Shown here: positions 26,594 to 35,964 of the stretch, in pieces
How positions within the stretch are numbered: position 1 is the first letter of the stretch
Layout: the number at the start of each line of letters is the position of its first letter
NCBI RefSeq assembly: GCF_000813745.1
Contig: NZ_JWLC01000007.1
Span: 186,001-250,000 of the forward strand
From: Leisingera sp. ANG-M1
GTDB taxonomy: Bacteria > Pseudomonadota > Alphaproteobacteria > Rhodobacterales > Rhodobacteraceae
Length of the DNA: 64,000 nt
Reading direction: 5' to 3'
Made by a program: the position numbers and the translations under genes
Notes under the pieces: generated by a model
Told to the model about the DNA's origin: nothing
The model's database searches: none
What the model saw: the letters and a program-made list of their open reading frames with translations, nothing else

Positions 26594-27019
26594 ATGACAC
26601 CGCCGGAGGCCCCCAAGGACGGCAACGCTGCCCGCGGGGATACGCCTCCGGCGGTGTCCGTTTGCGCATCTGCTGCGCCCAAGCCCGAGGTCATGGCCAA
26701 GCGCCGTGATTTCCTCGCCTGCGCCCGCCCGCCTGCCCGCAAGCAGGGCACCAAGGGGATGATGGTGCAGGGCCGGAACCGAAAGGACGAGGGCGGCATC
26801 CGCGTCGGCTTCACCTGTTCCAAGAAAGTCGGCAATGCCGTTGCCCGCAACCGTGCCAAGCGCCGCCTACGCGAGGCCGCGCGGATGATTCTGCCCATCC
26901 ATGGCCGCCCCGGCTGGGACTATGTTCTGATCGGCCGGGCCGTAGAAACCGCCCAGCGTCCCTTCGAGGAGCTGAAGCGCGACCTGGTCTACGCCTTGAA
27001 GAAAATCCACGGGAAGTAG
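26594..27019 (+). CDS. rnpA: Ribonuclease P protein component
   Basis: Protein subunit of RNase P, 141 residues, which assists the RNA subunit in trimming the 5' leader of tRNA precursors. The RNR motif region is present as GNAVARNRAKRRLREAAR. An N-terminal extension of about 30 residues precedes the conserved fold, which is normal for alphaproteobacteria. Its start is uncertain within that extension; the ATG at 26594 is the first after rpmH. Confidence 0.96.
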   Translation: MTPPEAPKDGNAARGDTPPAVSVCASAAPKPEVMAKRRDFLACARPPARKQGTKGMMVQGRNRKDEGGIRVGFTCSKKVGNAVARNRAKRRLREAARMILPIHGRPGWDYVLIGRAVETAQRPFEELKRDLVYALKKIHGK

Positions 27020-27075
27020 CCGGCCGGACTTTTGGCCTCATTGCCACGCAGCCGCCCTGCCCCTATCTATCCCGC

Positions 27076-27321
27076 ATGACCCTGCTGGCTCAAATCTTCG
27101 CCCTGCCCGTGCGCGCCTACCGGCTGCTGTTCAGCCCCTGGGTCGGCTTCAATTGCCGTTACCAGCCCACCTGCTCGGCCTACGCGCTGGAAGCGCTGGA
27201 GAAACACGGGGCCATCAAAGGCGCCTGGCTCACCGCGCGCCGCATCGGCCGCTGCCATCCCTTTGGTGGCGATGGATATGACCCGGTGCCGGATCAAACC
27301 AGCCGCAAACCCGGTGAGTAA
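27076..27321 (+). CDS. yidD: Membrane protein insertion efficiency factor YidD
   Basis: Protein of 81 residues with the family block LFSPWVGFNCRYQPTCSAYALEAL, including the conserved cysteines, and RIGRCHPFGGDGYDPVP near the end. It assists YidC-dependent insertion. It sits 57 bases after rnpA in the standard order; yidC is 3.3 kb further on rather than adjacent, because ttcA and an EAL gene intervene. Confidence 0.96.
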   Translation: MTLLAQIFALPVRAYRLLFSPWVGFNCRYQPTCSAYALEALEKHGAIKGAWLTARRIGRCHPFGGDGYDPVPDQTSRKPGE

Positions 27322-27684
27322 TCCTCTCCCCCCGGCGCTTTTGCTGCATTTTTGCCACAGTAAGGAAATCCGGCATGATCCGCAGCCTGGCGGCCATGCT
27401 AACCGGTGCGAACGATCAACCTATAGATGCAGGGAGGGCTGTTCATGAACAATCTGGTTCGCTCGCGACGCGCTCCCGCAGCTTATGCAGGTATGGCAGC
27501 CGCCGGTTCCGGCTGGCCTATGACCCGCTCCATGCGCTGACCCGCGCCTGCTCTGATCGTCACTTCCCAAACCACCGACAGCTAAGCCTCTGCCAGAGCC
27601 CGTTTTCCGGCTCACGCTGACCGCTTTAGCGTCACCTTTCAACTTCACACAACAGGACCCGGCTGCCCGCAGCCGGAGAAAACC
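27322..27684. other. 363 bases with no convincing gene
   Basis: An 81-codon frame (27375-27620) and a 31-codon frame starting at 27445 are present, but neither has a motif or good codon use. The region probably holds the promoter of the DUF1127-like gene. Confidence 0.5.
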
Positions 27685-27918
27685 ATGACACGCACAGAGT
27701 TTACCACGCCTATCCGCGACCCCCATGCCGCCCTGGCCCAGATCCTGGCCGACCTCGGCCTGCGCCGCACCCTGACGGCGATCCTGCGCCAGATCCTTGC
27801 CGCCCACAGTCCTCCGCGAAAAGCAGCGCGCACCCAGGCGCTCAGCAACCACATGCGCCGCGACATCGGCCTGGCGCCGCTGCCCGAGGAACTGCCCTCG
27901 TCGCGCGGCTACCTGTAG
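27685..27918 (+). CDS. Small DUF1127-like protein
   Basis: A protein of 77 residues. The C-terminal segment ALSNHMRRDIGLAPLPEE matches the core of DUF1127 (LSDHxLRDIGL), and the preceding basic amphipathic helix (LRRTLTAILRQILA) is also typical. DUF1127 proteins in alphaproteobacteria are arginine-rich; some bind RNA and affect small-RNA turnover and phosphate or stress responses. The specific role is unknown. It is a single gene bounded by a terminator. Confidence 0.75.
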   Translation: MTRTEFTTPIRDPHAALAQILADLGLRRTLTAILRQILAAHSPPRKAARTQALSNHMRRDIGLAPLPEELPSSRGYL

Positions 27919-27937
27919 CTCAGGGCTGAACCACCAG

Positions 27938-27960
27938 AGGCCGGCACAGGCCCGGCCTTT
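27938..27960 (+). terminator. Terminator after the DUF1127-like gene
   Basis: The stem AGGCCGG (27938-27944) and CCGGCCT (27952-27958) is followed by TT. It lies 20 bases after the stop and ahead of ttcA. Confidence 0.7.
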
Positions 27961-28014
27961 GGGCATTTGCCTTTTTTCCTTGGCAAAACGCGCGGCCTCG
28001 GCTAGGGCGCGGCC

Positions 28015-28902
28015 ATGCTTGATGATGATCTGGACGAAATCCACCCGCTGTTTGCAGGCGCACCCTCGACGACTGAGTTCAAGAAACTCAGGAAGCGCAT
28101 CGTACGCTATGCGCGCGAAGCGATCGAGCAATACGGCATGGTGGAGCGCCGCGAAGACGGCAGCACGCCCAAGTGGCTGGTCTGCCTGTCCGGCGGCAAG
28201 GACAGTTACACACTGCTGGCGGTTCTCTACGAACTGAAGTGGCGCGGCCTTTTGCCGGTGGATCTGCTGGCCTGCAACCTGGACCAGGGCCAGCCCGGCT
28301 TTCCGGCTACTGTTTTGCCCGAGTTCCTGGAAAAGATGGGCGTGCCGCACCGGATCGAATACCAGGACACCTATTCCATCGTCGTCGACAAGGTGCCGCA
28401 GGGCCGCACCTACTGCGCCCTGTGCTCGCGCCTGCGCCGCGGCAACCTATACCGCATTGCCCGCGAAGAAGGCTGCTCGGCGGTGGTTTTGGGCCATCAC
28501 CGGGATGACATCCTGGAAACTTTCTTCATGAACCTGTTCCACGGCGGCCGGCTAGCAACCATGCCGCCCAAGCTGGTCAATGAGGAAGGCGACCTGTTCG
28601 TGTTCCGCCCGCTGGCGCATGTGGCCGAGGCCGACTGTGAGAAATTCGCCCGCTCGATGAACTACCCGATCATCCCCTGCGACCTCTGCGGCAGCCAGGA
28701 CGGGCTGCAGCGCCAGCAGGTGAAACAGATCCTGGATCAGTGGGAATCAAATTCACCCGGGCGGCGCCAGGTGATGTTCCGGGCGCTGATGAATGCGCGT
28801 CCTTCGCACCTGCTCGACCCGAAACTGTTCGATTTCGCGGGTCTGGAACTGAAGAATCCGGTTTCCGAACCGGAAATAGATGGAATTCCCAAGCTGCGTT
28901 AA
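28015..28902 (+). CDS. ttcA: tRNA 2-thiocytidine biosynthesis protein
   Basis: TtcA, 295 residues, thiolates cytidine 32 of certain tRNAs with ATP and an iron-sulfur cluster. The PP-loop SGGKDS is at residues 59-64. Two cysteine pairs are visible as CALC (near 135) and CDLC (near 222), the cluster ligands. The aligned block [17 protein letters not shown] is intact. tRNA-Arg(ACG), a natural substrate of TtcA in bacteria, is encoded at 22355-22431, although that is coincidence of location. Confidence 0.95.
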   Translation: MLDDDLDEIHPLFAGAPSTTEFKKLRKRIVRYAREAIEQYGMVERREDGSTPKWLVCLSGGKDSYTLLAVLYELKWRGLLPVDLLACNLDQGQPGFPATVLPEFLEKMGVPHRIEYQDTYSIVVDKVPQGRTYCALCSRLRRGNLYRIAREEGCSAVVLGHHRDDILETFFMNLFHGGRLATMPPKLVNEEGDLFVFRPLAHVAEADCEKFARSMNYPIIPCDLCGSQDGLQRQQVKQILDQWESNSPGRRQVMFRALMNARPSHLLDPKLFDFAGLELKNPVSEPEIDGIPKLR

Positions 28903-28968
28903 CTCCCGGGTTAGAACAGCGCCTTAGTCTCATGCCGGAACGACTGGCTGCAGACGAAAGGTCTGAGA

Positions 28969-30513
28969 ATGACAAACACGGGTTCAGGTCTCCTGGCGCG
29001 CCTCCGGCAAACCCTTGCCCCCGCACTTTTCGGGCCGCCCGTGCTCGCCTTTCTGCCTGCCCTCACCCTGGCCACCTATTGGCTTGGCGGCGAGGCTGCG
29101 CTGCTGTCGGTTGCCCTCGGCCTGCCGGTGCTGATTGCCGCGACCGGCGGCTTCAGCAAGCTCGGCGGCTCCAGCCTTCCGCGTGACAGTGTCACCGGCA
29201 TGATTCTGCGCGACGGGTTTGAAAAGGAAACCGCCCGCATTTACGAGGAATGCGCCGATTCCGATCTCCGCTCAGCCATCTTTGTGCTGGAGCTGGATGA
29301 CTACAAGGATCTGGCGGACCGCCACGGCCAGGAAGCCGGCGACCGGATCATGCAGCATTGCGGGGCGCAAATCGCCTCGGTGCTGCGCCAAAGCGATACG
29401 GTGGCCCGGATCGGCGACAGCCGGTTTGCCATCGCCCTTGCGCCCACGTTGCAGCTGGACCTGGAACTCTGCATTCAGCTGGCGGGCCGGATGCAGACCG
29501 CCGCCGAAGAACCTGTGCCTCTGGACGGCACCACTGTCTACATGACCTCCTCTATCGGCTTCTGCCAGCGCAACCGGGCTCCCGCAACAGGTGCCAACGA
29601 CTGGATCAGTTCCGCGACCACCGCCCTGGCCGAAGCTCAAAGCAGCGGCCCCGGGGGCATTCGCGCCTTTTCCGCCGACATGTCGGGCCGCGGCAATTCC
29701 CGCACCAACCTGCGCGAGGAGGCCGCCGCTGCACTGGAGGGCGGTCAGATCCAGGCCTGGTTCCAGCCGCAGATCTGCACTGACACCGGCCGGGTATCGG
29801 GATTTGAAGCCCTGGCGCGCTGGTCGCACCCGGTGCAAGGGCTGATCCCGCCCTCGACCTTCCTGCCCGCGCTGGAAGAAGCCGGGCTGATGGACCGGCT
29901 CAGCCAGGTGATGCTCTACAACGCTTTGGTCGCGATCAAGGCCTGGGACGCAGCGGGCGTGCATGTGCCCAGCGTCGGGGTGAACTTCGCCACCCAGGAA
30001 CTGCGCAACCCCGGTCTTGCCTCCCGGGTGAAATGGGAGCTTGAGCGTTTTGAGCTGCCGCCGGAACGGCTCTGTGTGGAAATTCTGGAAACCGTGATGA
30101 CCGATCAGCCCGATGATGTGGTCACCCGCAACATCCTGGCGCTGAGCGACCTGGGCTGCCAGATCGACCTGGATGATTTCGGCACCGGCCATGCCTCCAT
30201 CGCTGCGGTGCGCCGTTTCAGCATTTCCCGCATCAAGATCGACCGCTCCTTTGTCATGAAGGCGGACCGGGATCCGGAGCAGCAGAAACTGATCTCCGCC
30301 ATCCTCACCATGGCCGAGCGGCTGGATCTGGAAACCTTGGCCGAGGGTGTCGAAACCGCAGGCGAGCATGCCTTACTGGCGCAGCTGGGCTGCGGCCATG
30401 TCCAGGGCTTCGGCATCGGCCGCCCGATGCCCTTCGACCAGACCCTGGATTGGATCACCGCCCATGAGGCCAAGCTGCAGGACGCTCCGGTGATCGGCCG
30501 CCATACGCCCTGA
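28969..30513 (+). CDS. Membrane GGDEF-EAL protein, degenerate GGDEF
   Basis: A protein of 514 residues. Two hydrophobic segments (about 20-60) anchor it. A GGDEF-type domain follows (about 85-240) in which the signature is replaced by IGDSR (ARIGDSRFAIAL), so cyclase activity is unlikely. The EAL domain (about 255-500) keeps the catalytic features: FEALARW, the glutamate in VEILETVM, DDFGTGHASIA, the lysine in IKIDRSF and the glutamate in LAEGVET. It is therefore probably a c-di-GMP phosphodiesterase, with the GGDEF-like domain possibly sensing GTP. It is monocistronic, between ttcA and yidC. Confidence 0.9.
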   Translation: MTNTGSGLLARLRQTLAPALFGPPVLAFLPALTLATYWLGGEAALLSVALGLPVLIAATGGFSKLGGSSLPRDSVTGMILRDGFEKETARIYEECADSDLRSAIFVLELDDYKDLADRHGQEAGDRIMQHCGAQIASVLRQSDTVARIGDSRFAIALAPTLQLDLELCIQLAGRMQTAAEEPVPLDGTTVYMTSSIGFCQRNRAPATGANDWISSATTALAEAQSSGPGGIRAFSADMSGRGNSRTNLREEAAAALEGGQIQAWFQPQICTDTGRVSGFEALARWSHPVQGLIPPSTFLPALEEAGLMDRLSQVMLYNALVAIKAWDAAGVHVPSVGVNFATQELRNPGLASRVKWELERFELPPERLCVEILETVMTDQPDDVVTRNILALSDLGCQIDLDDFGTGHASIAAVRRFSISRIKIDRSFVMKADRDPEQQKLISAILTMAERLDLETLAEGVETAGEHALLAQLGCGHVQGFGIGRPMPFDQTLDWITAHEAKLQDAPVIGRHTP

Positions 30514-30548
30514 GCGCCCGAATCCTCGCAATTCCTTTGATTTTCTGC

Positions 30549-30578
30549 CGCGCCGGGGCCCTATGCCGCCCCGGCGCG
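30549..30578 (+). terminator. Hairpin between the EAL gene and yidC
   Basis: A perfect 11-bp stem, CGCGCCGGGGC (30549-30559) and GCCCCGGCGCG (30568-30578), lies 36 bases after the EAL stop. There is no T tract, so termination may be weak or Rho-assisted. Confidence 0.55.
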
Positions 30579-30656
30579 CCGCGATTCTGCTTGACCTTTG
30601 CGGCCCACCTCTGTTGAACCCCTTCTGTCATTCCATGCACGAGGCGCCTGTCCCCA

Positions 30657-32459
30657 ATGGACGATCAGAACAAAAATCTTATTCTCGCAACCGCACTCAG
30701 CTTTCTGGTGATCCTCGGGTGGTACACCCTGTTCCCGCCGCCGGAGCCGGAACAGGCGCCTGAAACCGCAATCAGCGAAACCGCGCCAGCAGGCGATACC
30801 GCCCTGGCACCCAGCGCCTCTGCGGATGCGGTGGCCGGAACCGCCGCGGAAGAGGCCGAAGCCCCGCAAGCGCCGCGTGTCTCCATCGACACCCCGCGGG
30901 TGACCGGCAGCATCTCGCTGCAGGGCGGCCGGATCGACGACCTGTCGCTGAAAGACTACCGCGAGACCCTGGACGCAGACTCTCCGATCGTCAAACTGCT
31001 GAAACCCGTGGGCGAAGCCCAGGCCTATTACGCGCTTTACGGCTGGGCTCCGGGCGCGGGCCTGAGCCCCAGCGACGTGCCGGGCGCCAACACCGTCTGG
31101 ACCGCACCCGCTGACGCAACCCTGACCCCCGAAAGCCCGGTCACCCTCACCTGGGACAACGGCAAGGGCCTGGCATTCTCGCGCACCATCTCGGTGGATG
31201 AAAACTACATGTTCTCGGTCACCCAGTCGGTTACCAACACCTCCGGCGGCACCGTCGCCCTGGCGCCATATGGCACCCTGGCACGCCACGGCCAGCCTGC
31301 GGACCTGAAGAACTTCTTCATCCTGCACGAGGGCCTGGTGTCGATGGCGGACGGCGAGCTGGCCGAAACCGATTATGACGACATGGCCGATTTCGAGCCC
31401 GATCCGCGCGACGGCTCCAAATCTGAGGTCAAACAGGTCGAAACCAACGGCTGGACCGGCTTCACCGACCATTACTGGATGTCCACCCTGGCGCCTGCTC
31501 CGGGTCAGCCCTTCCGCTCAATCGCCAAATTCGACGAACGCCGCGAGATCTACCAGACCGACATCGTGCTGCCGACCGTGACCTTGGCCGACGGCCAGTC
31601 CTCGGAAGTGACCACCGAACTGTTTGCCGGCGCCAAGGAATGGGCCACCATCCGCGGCTACCAGAAAGATGGCATCCAGGGCTTCCTCGACTCGATCGAC
31701 TGGGGCTGGTTCTTCTTCCTGACCAAGCCGATGTTCGCTGTGCTGCACTGGCTGAACGTGATGATCGGCAACATGGGCTGGGCGATCATCGGCCTCACCG
31801 TGCTGATCAAGATCCTGGTCTTCCCGCTGGCGTATAAATCCTATGCGTCGATGGCGAAGATGAAGGAACTGCAGCCGGAGATGGAGAAGCTCAAAGAGCG
31901 CGCCGGCGACGACCGCCAGAAGATGCAAAAGGAGATGATGGAGCTGTACAAAAAGGAGAAGGTGAACCCCGCCGCGGGCTGTCTGCCGATCCTGATCCAG
32001 ATCCCGATCTTCTTCTCGCTCTACAAGGTGATCTTCGTCACTCTGGAACTGCGCCACGCGCCCTTCTTCGGCCCCTTCCAGGACCTCAGCGCGCCGGACC
32101 CGACCTCGATCATGAACCTCTTCGGCCTGCTTCCCTTTGCAGCACCGGCACCGGAAAGCATCCTGGCCCTGGTCTTTATCGGCATCCTGCCGATCCTGCT
32201 CGGCATCTCGATGTGGCTGCAGCAGAAACTGAACCCGGCGCCCACCGACCCGACGCAGCAGATGATCTTTGCCTGGATGCCCTGGGTGTTCATGTTCATG
32301 CTCGGCGGCTTTGCCTCCGGCCTGGTGGTCTACTGGATCGCCAACAACACGATCACCTTCGCGCAGCAGTATCTGATCATGCGCCGCCACGGCTATACGC
32401 CGGACGTGTTCGGCAACATCAAGTCGGGCTTCAAGAAGAAGCCCAAGGCCGACAGCTGA
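30657..32459 (+). CDS. yidC: Membrane protein insertase YidC
   Basis: YidC/Oxa1 insertase of 600 residues. An N-terminal membrane anchor (NLILATALSFLVILGWYTLF) is followed by an acidic linker and the periplasmic P1 domain (about 75-340). The conserved C-terminal five-helix core follows (about 355-580), with a cytosolic coiled region (MKELQPEMEKLKERAGDDRQK). It inserts and folds inner membrane proteins with or without SecYEG. Its TGA overlaps the MOSC gene start. Confidence 0.98.
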   Translation: MDDQNKNLILATALSFLVILGWYTLFPPPEPEQAPETAISETAPAGDTALAPSASADAVAGTAAEEAEAPQAPRVSIDTPRVTGSISLQGGRIDDLSLKDYRETLDADSPIVKLLKPVGEAQAYYALYGWAPGAGLSPSDVPGANTVWTAPADATLTPESPVTLTWDNGKGLAFSRTISVDENYMFSVTQSVTNTSGGTVALAPYGTLARHGQPADLKNFFILHEGLVSMADGELAETDYDDMADFEPDPRDGSKSEVKQVETNGWTGFTDHYWMSTLAPAPGQPFRSIAKFDERREIYQTDIVLPTVTLADGQSSEVTTELFAGAKEWATIRGYQKDGIQGFLDSIDWGWFFFLTKPMFAVLHWLNVMIGNMGWAIIGLTVLIKILVFPLAYKSYASMAKMKELQPEMEKLKERAGDDRQKMQKEMMELYKKEKVNPAAGCLPILIQIPIFFSLYKVIFVTLELRHAPFFGPFQDLSAPDPTSIMNLFGLLPFAAPAPESILALVFIGILPILLGISMWLQQKLNPAPTDPTQQMIFAWMPWVFMFMLGGFASGLVVYWIANNTITFAQQYLIMRRHGYTPDVFGNIKSGFKKKPKADS

Positions 32460-33211
32460 TGACCGCCGAGGTCACACATATCTGGCGCCACCCGCTCAAA
32501 TCGCATGGGCGGGAGGCACTGGAGGACGTTACCGTGAGCGCCGGGCAGACCATGCCCGGCGACCGCGTTTGGGCGGTTGCGCATGAGGCCTCGGATGCCG
32601 ACGGCAGCCAGTGGGTATCCTGGGCCAATTTCACCCGCGGCGCCAAGGCCCCCCGGCTGATGGCGATCAACTCGTCTTATGACGAGGCAGCGGGCCTTCT
32701 GACCCTGACCCACCCGGACCGCCCCGGCCTGACCTTTGACCCGGACAAACCGGAAGATCAGGCCCGTTTCCTGGAATGGGAAAAACCGCTGCTGCCGGAA
32801 AACCGCGCCGGCTCGTCCCATATCGTGCGCGTCCCGGGCCGCGGCATGACCGACACCGAATTCCCCTCGATCACCTTGTGCAACTGGGCCTCCCACCGGG
32901 CCGTGGAACAGGCAATCGGCCACGACCTCTCGGCCAAGCGCTGGCGCGGCAACATCTGGTTTGATCTGAATGAGCCCTGGGCCGAGAACAACTGGCTCGG
33001 CCGCGAGGTCCAGATTGGCGAGGCCGTGTTCGCTGTTCGTGAGCGCGTGGTGCGCTGCCTGGCCACCGCTGCCAGCCCGGAAACCGGTGAACGCGACGCC
33101 GACACATTGAAAACTTTGAAAGACAACTGGGGCCACCAGGACTTCTCGGTTTATGCCGAGGTCGTCCGCGGCGGCCGCATCCGCATCACTGATGCGGTAA
33201 AGGTGCTGTGA
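32459..33211 (+). CDS. MOSC domain-containing protein
   Basis: Protein of 250 residues. The ATG at 32459 overlaps the yidC stop (TGATG), so the longer frame starting at 32213 inside yidC is rejected. An N-terminal beta-barrel region (VTHIWRHPLKSHGREALE) precedes a MOSC fold with the conserved cysteine in ERVVRCLATAASPETGERD. MOSC proteins handle sulfur on the molybdenum cofactor or related carriers; the partner is unknown. The yidC-MOSC-engB order recurs in Rhodobacteraceae. Confidence 0.9.
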   Translation: MTAEVTHIWRHPLKSHGREALEDVTVSAGQTMPGDRVWAVAHEASDADGSQWVSWANFTRGAKAPRLMAINSSYDEAAGLLTLTHPDRPGLTFDPDKPEDQARFLEWEKPLLPENRAGSSHIVRVPGRGMTDTEFPSITLCNWASHRAVEQAIGHDLSAKRWRGNIWFDLNEPWAENNWLGREVQIGEAVFAVRERVVRCLATAASPETGERDADTLKTLKDNWGHQDFSVYAEVVRGGRIRITDAVKVL

Positions 33212-33858
33212 TGCAGATGCAATTTCCCCTGGCCGAAGCGCCGGACGAGTTCTCCACCGAAAAGGGCCGCAAGCTGTTTGCGGGTGAAACCGGTTTCCTG
33301 AAGGGCGTCGTGGCGATGAACGGCCTGCCGCCCGCTGACCGGGTTGAGGTCTGCTTTGCCGGCCGCTCCAACGTCGGCAAGTCGAGCCTGATCAACGCGC
33401 TGACCGGCACCAAGGGCATTGCCCGCGCCTCCAACACGCCGGGCCGCACGCAGGAGATCAACTTCTTCACCCAAGGCCCCGAGCTTTATCTCGTCGACCT
33501 GCCCGGCTATGGCTATGCCAATGCGCCGCTGTCGGTGGTGGAGAAATGGCAGAAGCTGCTGAAGCAGTATCTTTCCGGCCGCGTCTCCCTGCGCCGCGCG
33601 TTTGTGCTGATCGACAGCCGTCATGGCGTCAAGAAAGTCGATGACGACATCATGAAGCTCCTGGACAGCTCTGCGGTGACCTTCCAGTGCGTGATGACCA
33701 AGGCCGACAAGGTCAAGGAAAAGGACCGCGCCAAGGTGCTGGAGCAGGTTCGTGGTGCGCTGGCAAAGCACCCTGCCGCCTACCCGGAAATCGTCCTGAC
33801 CTCGTCTGAAAAAGGCGATGGAATCTCGACGCTTAGGTCGATTATCGCTACTCTCTGA
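33211..33858 (+). CDS. engB: Ribosome biogenesis GTPase YihA/YsxC (EngB)
   Basis: TRAFAC-class GTPase of about 215 residues. G1 is GRSNVGKSS, G2 lies in the NTPGRT segment, G3 is DLPGYG, and G4 is TKAD. It helps large-subunit assembly. The ATG at 33211 overlaps the MOSC stop (TGATG); a GTG three bases earlier is less likely. It forms the third member of the yidC operon by overlap. Confidence 0.96.
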   Translation: MQMQFPLAEAPDEFSTEKGRKLFAGETGFLKGVVAMNGLPPADRVEVCFAGRSNVGKSSLINALTGTKGIARASNTPGRTQEINFFTQGPELYLVDLPGYGYANAPLSVVEKWQKLLKQYLSGRVSLRRAFVLIDSRHGVKKVDDDIMKLLDSSAVTFQCVMTKADKVKEKDRAKVLEQVRGALAKHPAAYPEIVLTSSEKGDGISTLRSIIATL

Positions 33859-33861
33859 GCA

Positions 33862-34236
33862 ATGTTTGACCGGCTCGCCTCCTACCTGGTTGTGATTGCC
33901 CTGGCCGTGGCCGGGCTGATCCCGGCTGGATGGATGCCGGGCACCGGGTCTGACGGCAAAGTGCTGTTGGTGATCTGTACCACCGAGGGCGCCGTCGAAA
34001 CCTGGGTCGACCTGGACGGCGGCGACAGCAGCGGCGGCCATGCCCCCACCGAACAGATGGAAGACCGCAGCTGCCCCTTTGCCGCCCTTGGCGCCACTGC
34101 CCTGCTGCCGGATAATCTGATTGACCTGAACCTGGATGCGCCCTTGTCCGACCGCTGGTCGCGCGAGGCCTTCACCCACCATACTGCCGGCTTCCACTGG
34201 CGCTATGACGCCCGCGGACCGCCCGCGCTCTCCTAA
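33862..34236 (+). CDS. DUF2946-family protein
   Basis: Protein of 124 residues starting 3 bases after engB. A signal-like N-terminal helix (YLVVIALAVAGLIPAGWMPG) is followed by VLLVICTTEG and the later DRSCPFA motif, in which the two conserved cysteines are typical of DUF2946. Such genes often precede PepSY or copper- and siderophore-related genes, as here. The function is not established. Confidence 0.8.
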   Translation: MFDRLASYLVVIALAVAGLIPAGWMPGTGSDGKVLLVICTTEGAVETWVDLDGGDSSGGHAPTEQMEDRSCPFAALGATALLPDNLIDLNLDAPLSDRWSREAFTHHTAGFHWRYDARGPPALS

Positions 34237-34320
34237 GGCCTGACGGCCTGTCCCTGAACAATCTTTGACATTCCCGCCGGCACCTCCTGTGCCCGGCCCT
34301 GTTCTGACATGGAGAGAACA

Positions 34321-35721
34321 ATGGCGACCAGCCAACCGCATTCCGCGGGCCAATCGCGTCCGCTTACCGAAAAATTCTACTTCGCCGCCTGGCGCTGGCA
34401 TTTCTATGCCGGCCTCTATGTGGTGCCGTTCATGATCATGCTGGCAGTGACCGGCCTGATGATGATGTTCATCACCCAATTCGACGGCCGCGACGGCGAA
34501 ACCATCCGGATCACCCAGGGCGAGACCGCCCTGCCCCTCCCCCGGCTTGAAGACAGCGTCCTGGCCGCCCAGCCCGGCGCTATCGCCGAGTGGATCGGCC
34601 CCAAGGCCCCGGATCTGGCCACAGTGTTCCGGGTGAAAACCGAGGAAGGCCAGCGCCTGGTCGCCATCGACCAGTACACCGGCGAGGTGCTCTCCAGCTG
34701 GGACCGCCGCGCGGGCTGGTACGACTGGGCCGACAATATGCACGGCTCTCTGCTGATCGGCGACACTGGCGACCGGCTGATTGAGATCGCTGCGGGTCTC
34801 GGCCTGCTGCTGGTCTTCACCGGCCTTTACATCTGGTGGCCCCGCGGCAATGCCGCCTCGGCCTTCATCCCCAATTTCCGCGCCCGCGGCCGCGCCCTGT
34901 GGAAATCTCTGCACGCGGTCACCGGCTTCTGGATGTCGGCGCTGCTGATTGTCTTCCTGATCTCAGGCCTGTCGTGGACCGGCATCTGGGGCGGCAAGTT
35001 CGTGCAGGCCTGGTCCACCTTCCCGGCCGAGAAATGGGACAACGTGCCCCTGTCGGACACCACCCACGCCGAGCATATGAACCACGGCCACACCAACGAT
35101 GTGCCCTGGGCGCTGGAACAGACCCCGATGCCTGCCTCGGGCTCTGACGCCGGCATCGACGGCATTCCCGCAGGCACCCCGGTGAACAGCGACAGCCTGG
35201 TGATCCTGGGCCGGCTGCTGGGCATGGAAGGCCGCTTCCGCCTCGCCTATCCCGGCGGTGAGGACGGCGTCTGGACCATCAACCGCGACAGCATGAGCAG
35301 CGACTCCGACGATCCTTTCATCGACCGTACCATCCACATCGACCGGCACAGCGGCAAGATCCTCGCTGACGTGAAGTTCGAGGATTACTCCTGGGCCGGC
35401 AAATCCATGGCCGTCGGCATTCCCTTCCACATGGGGCTGATGGGCACCTGGAACTTCGTGCTGAACGTGGTGTTCTGCCTTTCTGTGATCTTTGTGTCGG
35501 TCTCCGGCGTGGTGATGTGGCTGAAGCGCCGCCCGGCCGGTGCCGCCCGCCTGGCTGCGCCGCCGGTGCCCGCGGATCTGCCGTTCTGGAAGGGCGCGCT
35601 GCTGATCGGCCTCTTCACCTCCCTGGCCTTCCCGCTGGTCGGTATCACGCTGCTGGCCGTACTGGCCTTTGACGTGCTGCTGGTCAGCAACATCCCGGCG
35701 ATGAAACGCGCGTTGACCTGA
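34321..35721 (+). CDS. PepSY-associated transmembrane protein
   Basis: Inner membrane protein of 466 residues from the ATG at 34321, which is preceded by GGAG; the ATG at 34309 would add four residues. Transmembrane segments lie near 25-50, 160-180, 205-225, 370-395 and 425-450. The first pair frames a PepSY-TM region (WRWHFYAGLYVVPFMIMLAVTGLMM). The segment HAEHMNHGHTND is histidine-rich and may bind metal. PepSY-TM proteins of this type are often reductases in iron-siderophore uptake or linked to copper. A perfect hairpin ends the unit. Confidence 0.88.
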   Translation: MATSQPHSAGQSRPLTEKFYFAAWRWHFYAGLYVVPFMIMLAVTGLMMMFITQFDGRDGETIRITQGETALPLPRLEDSVLAAQPGAIAEWIGPKAPDLATVFRVKTEEGQRLVAIDQYTGEVLSSWDRRAGWYDWADNMHGSLLIGDTGDRLIEIAAGLGLLLVFTGLYIWWPRGNAASAFIPNFRARGRALWKSLHAVTGFWMSALLIVFLISGLSWTGIWGGKFVQAWSTFPAEKWDNVPLSDTTHAEHMNHGHTNDVPWALEQTPMPASGSDAGIDGIPAGTPVNSDSLVILGRLLGMEGRFRLAYPGGEDGVWTINRDSMSSDSDDPFIDRTIHIDRHSGKILADVKFEDYSWAGKSMAVGIPFHMGLMGTWNFVLNVVFCLSVIFVSVSGVVMWLKRRPAGAARLAAPPVPADLPFWKGALLIGLFTSLAFPLVGITLLAVLAFDVLLVSNIPAMKRALT

Positions 35722-35739
35722 GCCCGCCTGACCCCGGAA

Positions 35740-35774
35740 CAGATGCCCGCCAATCCCTCACCGGCGGGCATCTG
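35740..35774 (+). terminator. Long perfect hairpin after the PepSY gene
   Basis: CAGATGCCCGCC (35740-35751) and GGCGGGCATCTG (35763-35774) form a 12-bp stem with an 11-base loop, 19 bases after the stop. No T tract follows. Confidence 0.6.
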
Positions 35775-35964
35775 ATCAGGCACGCATTGCGGATTTGCGT
35801 CTCCGGAACCGGCTCATGGCTTCCCCTGTCCTGAGGAGGCCGTTGACCGGCAAAGGAACCGCAGCGCGTGCCGCCTTCCGGCTCTGTTCCGTCTTTGGCA
35901 GAGCCGGCAGCTGCGCGGTGTCTTTTGCGTCCTTTGAGGCGCCGCGCAGCCATTTCCCAAGCCT

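Noticed and set aside
27375-27620. 81-codon frame between yidD and the DUF1127-like gene
   Set aside because: No ribosome binding site, low-complexity arginine/serine composition typical of shadow frames.
33151-34914. 587-codon open frame on the minus strand across engB, DUF2946 and PepSY
   Set aside because: Antisense to three recognised genes and with no domain of its own.
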